The position numbers and the translations under genes were made by a program. A stretch of DNA of 40,734 nucleotides from positions 1-40,734 of the forward strand of contig CAYNID010000012.1 in the NCBI GenBank assembly GCA_964397425.1. The letters are read 5' to 3'. Positions 40,662 through 40,734 of this stretch are shown here, piece by piece. This stretch comes from Hallerella sp964397425. Its GTDB lineage: Bacteria; Fibrobacterota; Fibrobacteria; Fibrobacterales; Fibrobacteraceae. A model generated the notes under the pieces. The model was given only the letters and a program-made list of their open reading frames with translations. It did no database searches and had not been told where the DNA came from. Positions within the stretch are counted from its first letter, which is position 1, and every line of letters begins with the position of its first letter.

Positions 40662-40734
40662 ACCCGGAAAGATAGCAGAAAGCCGATGTCGCGGCATGGC
40701 CTTTAAAAGAAGGAGGGCCCCCGGCGCGTCTGCG

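Noticed and set aside
40651..40734. A possible 3' end of an upstream gene overlapping the GH57-like start (- strand, frame ending TGA near 40651)
   Set aside because: Only about 27 codons are visible and no family can be seen; an extended GH57-like N-terminus is equally possible.

Overview
The window reads as a chromosomal segment of a Gram-negative, fibre-degrading bacterium, most likely Fibrobacterota (a Fibrobacter-like gut or rumen species). This is an inference. It rests on the lipid A enzyme LpxA, many signal peptides and lipoproteins, large outer-membrane beta-barrels ending in Phe, a family 5 cellulase-type lipoprotein, a CBM11-like exported protein, a Bat/MoxR operon, and a propeller protein with a type IX-like C-terminal domain. 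No tRNA, rRNA, CRISPR array, insertion sequence or phage gene is visible, and composition looks even throughout.

Layout. Positions 2-7297 (+ strand): a 3' gene fragment, then HIT hydrolase, recO and panB; a histone H1-like Lys/Ala protein with its own promoter, tandem repeats and terminator; then an overlapping run of a 105-aa unknown, Ppx/GppA phosphatase, RsuA-type pseudouridine synthase and ApaH-like phosphatase, followed by nadA and a small outer-membrane barrel. Positions 7629-14785 (- strand): an eight-gene Bat/MoxR operon (BatD-like, MoxR ATPase, DUF58, DUF4381-like, BatA, BatB and two TPR-type periplasmic proteins).

Positions 15010-24425 (- strand): the most striking region. One promoter appears to drive a CBM11-like exported protein, three paralogous ~730-aa outer-membrane barrels, a lipoprotein, and a GH18-like protein whose catalytic Glu is Gln. 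Divergent to it lies a GH5 endoglucanase-type lipoprotein (24597-25769). Together they look like a surface polysaccharide binding or adhesion complex that is not SusCD-like; this is the best candidate for an undescribed system.

Positions 25770-33869: lpxA (-), a processive-type GT2 glycosyltransferase (+), then on the - strand an ECF sigma factor, a beta-propeller protein with an FlgD/T9SS-like tail, a small lipoprotein and a CCA-adding-type nucleotidyltransferase; then dsbD (+). Positions 33907-40661 (- strand): a tightly overlapped seven-gene operon of a GH57-like protein that seems to have lost its catalytic motifs, a STAS-transmembrane-coiled-coil protein, a lytic transglycosylase, a TolC-like protein, an MlaC-like lipid carrier, a membrane protein and RsuA. 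The STAS plus MlaC plus TolC combination suggests an envelope transport or maintenance function.
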